NCBI GenBank assembly: GCA_002307185.1
Contig: DBTT01000042.1
Coordinates: forward strand, 1 to 24,290
Direction: 5' to 3'
Source: Bacteroidales bacterium UBA1309
GTDB taxonomy: Bacteria > Bacteroidota > Bacteroidia > Bacteroidales > Dysgonomonadaceae
Length of the DNA: 24,290 bases
Of this stretch, positions 23,976 through 24,290 are shown piece by piece. How positions within the stretch are numbered: the first letter of the stretch is position 1; each line of letters begins with the position of its first letter. The notes beneath the pieces are model-generated. The model was not told where the DNA came from and searched no databases. It was given only the letters and a program-made list of their open reading frames with translations. The position numbers and the translations under genes were made by a program.

Positions 23976-24010
23976 CCCCTCGTTGCAAACCTACTCTTTA
24001 TACACATCTT
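23976..24010. repeat. 35-base direct repeat, copy 1
   Basis: Begins CCCCTCGTTGCAAACC and ends CTTTATACACATCTT. Copy 2 is at 24256-24290 with T for G at the ninth base of the shared core. It joins a REP half-site to the last codons of a gene. Confidence 0.8.
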
Positions 24011-24077
24011 TCATGGCTTCGCAAGCAAGTAAGAATGCATCGTGTTTGATATGGAAAATATCCAATCCATTCTTCAT
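23991..24077 (-). pseudogene. Duplicated C-terminal fragment of a neighbouring gene
   Basis: On the minus strand 28 codons read MKNGLDIFHIKHDAFLLACE, then AMKDVYKE and stop; a TGA lies four codons upstream of the Met. The codons look like real protein, and the same ending DVYKE-stop recurs in copy 2 at the right edge (24271-24288), where a gene must enter from outside the window. The fragment is therefore most likely the duplicated 3' end of that gene. The family was not recognised. It could instead be a true 28-residue peptide gene, but I think this less likely. Confidence 0.5.
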
Positions 24078-24096
24078 GGTGATGTATCACTCACTG

Positions 24097-24117
24097 CCCC
24101 TCGTTTGCAACGAGGGG
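24097..24117. repeat. REP-like palindrome, right of the RAYT gene
   Basis: CCCCTCGTT-tgc-AACGAGGGG, a perfect 9-bp stem with a 3-nt loop, sharing the core of the palindrome at 23322-23344. Confidence 0.75.
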
Positions 24118-24255
24118 TTGCTGGTCCTTTGTTTTTACAACAAAGATATAACATCCACTCGCATCAAAAGCTGGTCAAAATATCTTAGCGATAGATTTAT
24201 CATAGTCATCAATTTGGCTACGTCTTTCTTTACGTTGCAAACGGCTTCACAATTT

Positions 24256-24290
24256 CCCCTCGTTTCAAACCTACTCTTTATACACATCTT
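24256..24290. repeat. 35-base direct repeat, copy 2 (at window edge)
   Basis: Second copy of 23976-24010. On the minus strand it encodes the ending DVYKE and a TAG stop at 24271-24273, so a leftward gene ends here and begins beyond the window. Only these few codons are visible. Confidence 0.7.

Larger units (their letters stand above)
23936..24290. other. Repeat cluster right of the RAYT gene
   Basis: It contains a 22-bp perfect inverted repeat (23969-23990 with 24103-24124), a 35-base direct repeat (23976-24010 and 24256-24290, one mismatch, 280 bp apart), the palindrome at 24097-24117, and a short gene-tail fragment. TATCTTTG on the minus strand (24148-24141) is a possible promoter for leftward transcription. 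No complete gene is seen. Confidence 0.65.

Overview
The window looks like part of a chromosome of an anaerobic Bacteroidetes bacterium, most likely of the order Bacteroidales. The signs are a fimbrillin/FISUMP-type surface protein, a remnant of an HU-like/DUF4469 protein, a TonB-type receptor with an OMP_b-brl_3-like barrel, genes with A-rich leaders and few strong Shine-Dalgarno sites, several matches to the Bacteroidetes -7 box (TAnnTTTG), and REP-like palindromes near a RAYT transposase. Genus cannot be told from the sequence alone.

Region 1 (1-2458): the 3' part of a surface-protein gene whose base composition changes sharply in mid-gene, a broken HU-like/DUF4469 gene, then about 1.1 kb of non-coding DNA full of palindromes and interspersed repeats. 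A terminator hairpin at 2295-2329 faces leftward.

Region 2 (2404-10215, minus strand): the centrepiece, a full structural operon for an iron-only (alternative) nitrogenase. The order is anfH, nifI1, nifI2, anfD, anfG, anfK, a HEPN-like protein, an FMN split-barrel protein, and two AnfO-family paralogues. A sigma-54 type -24/-12 element lies just upstream of anfH and terminator hairpins follow the last gene. AnfD has the cofactor ligands Cys257 and His423, and the delta subunit AnfG is present, so this is not a molybdenum enzyme. NifI1/NifI2 would switch the enzyme off when fixed nitrogen is available. No cofactor-assembly genes (nifB, nifE, nifN, nifV) are in the window, so NifB at least must come from elsewhere. 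Two spacers in the accessory half carry degenerate short tandem repeats with 7-bp and 8-bp periods.

Region 3 (10468-15051): a TonB-dependent-receptor-like outer membrane protein on the minus strand, divergent from a histidine kinase and OmpR-type response regulator pair whose genes overlap by one base.

Region 4 (15409-21838, plus strand): a haem-precursor operon hemA-hemC-hemD-hemB-hemL-hemE, covering the C5 route from glutamyl-tRNA to coproporphyrinogen III.

Region 5 (21839-24290): a small Crp/Fnr-family regulator, an SRPBCC-fold protein preceded by a perfect 16-bp palindrome and a -7 box, then a RAYT transposase set among CCTCGTT...AACGAGG palindromes, and a duplicated tail of a gene that lies beyond the right edge.
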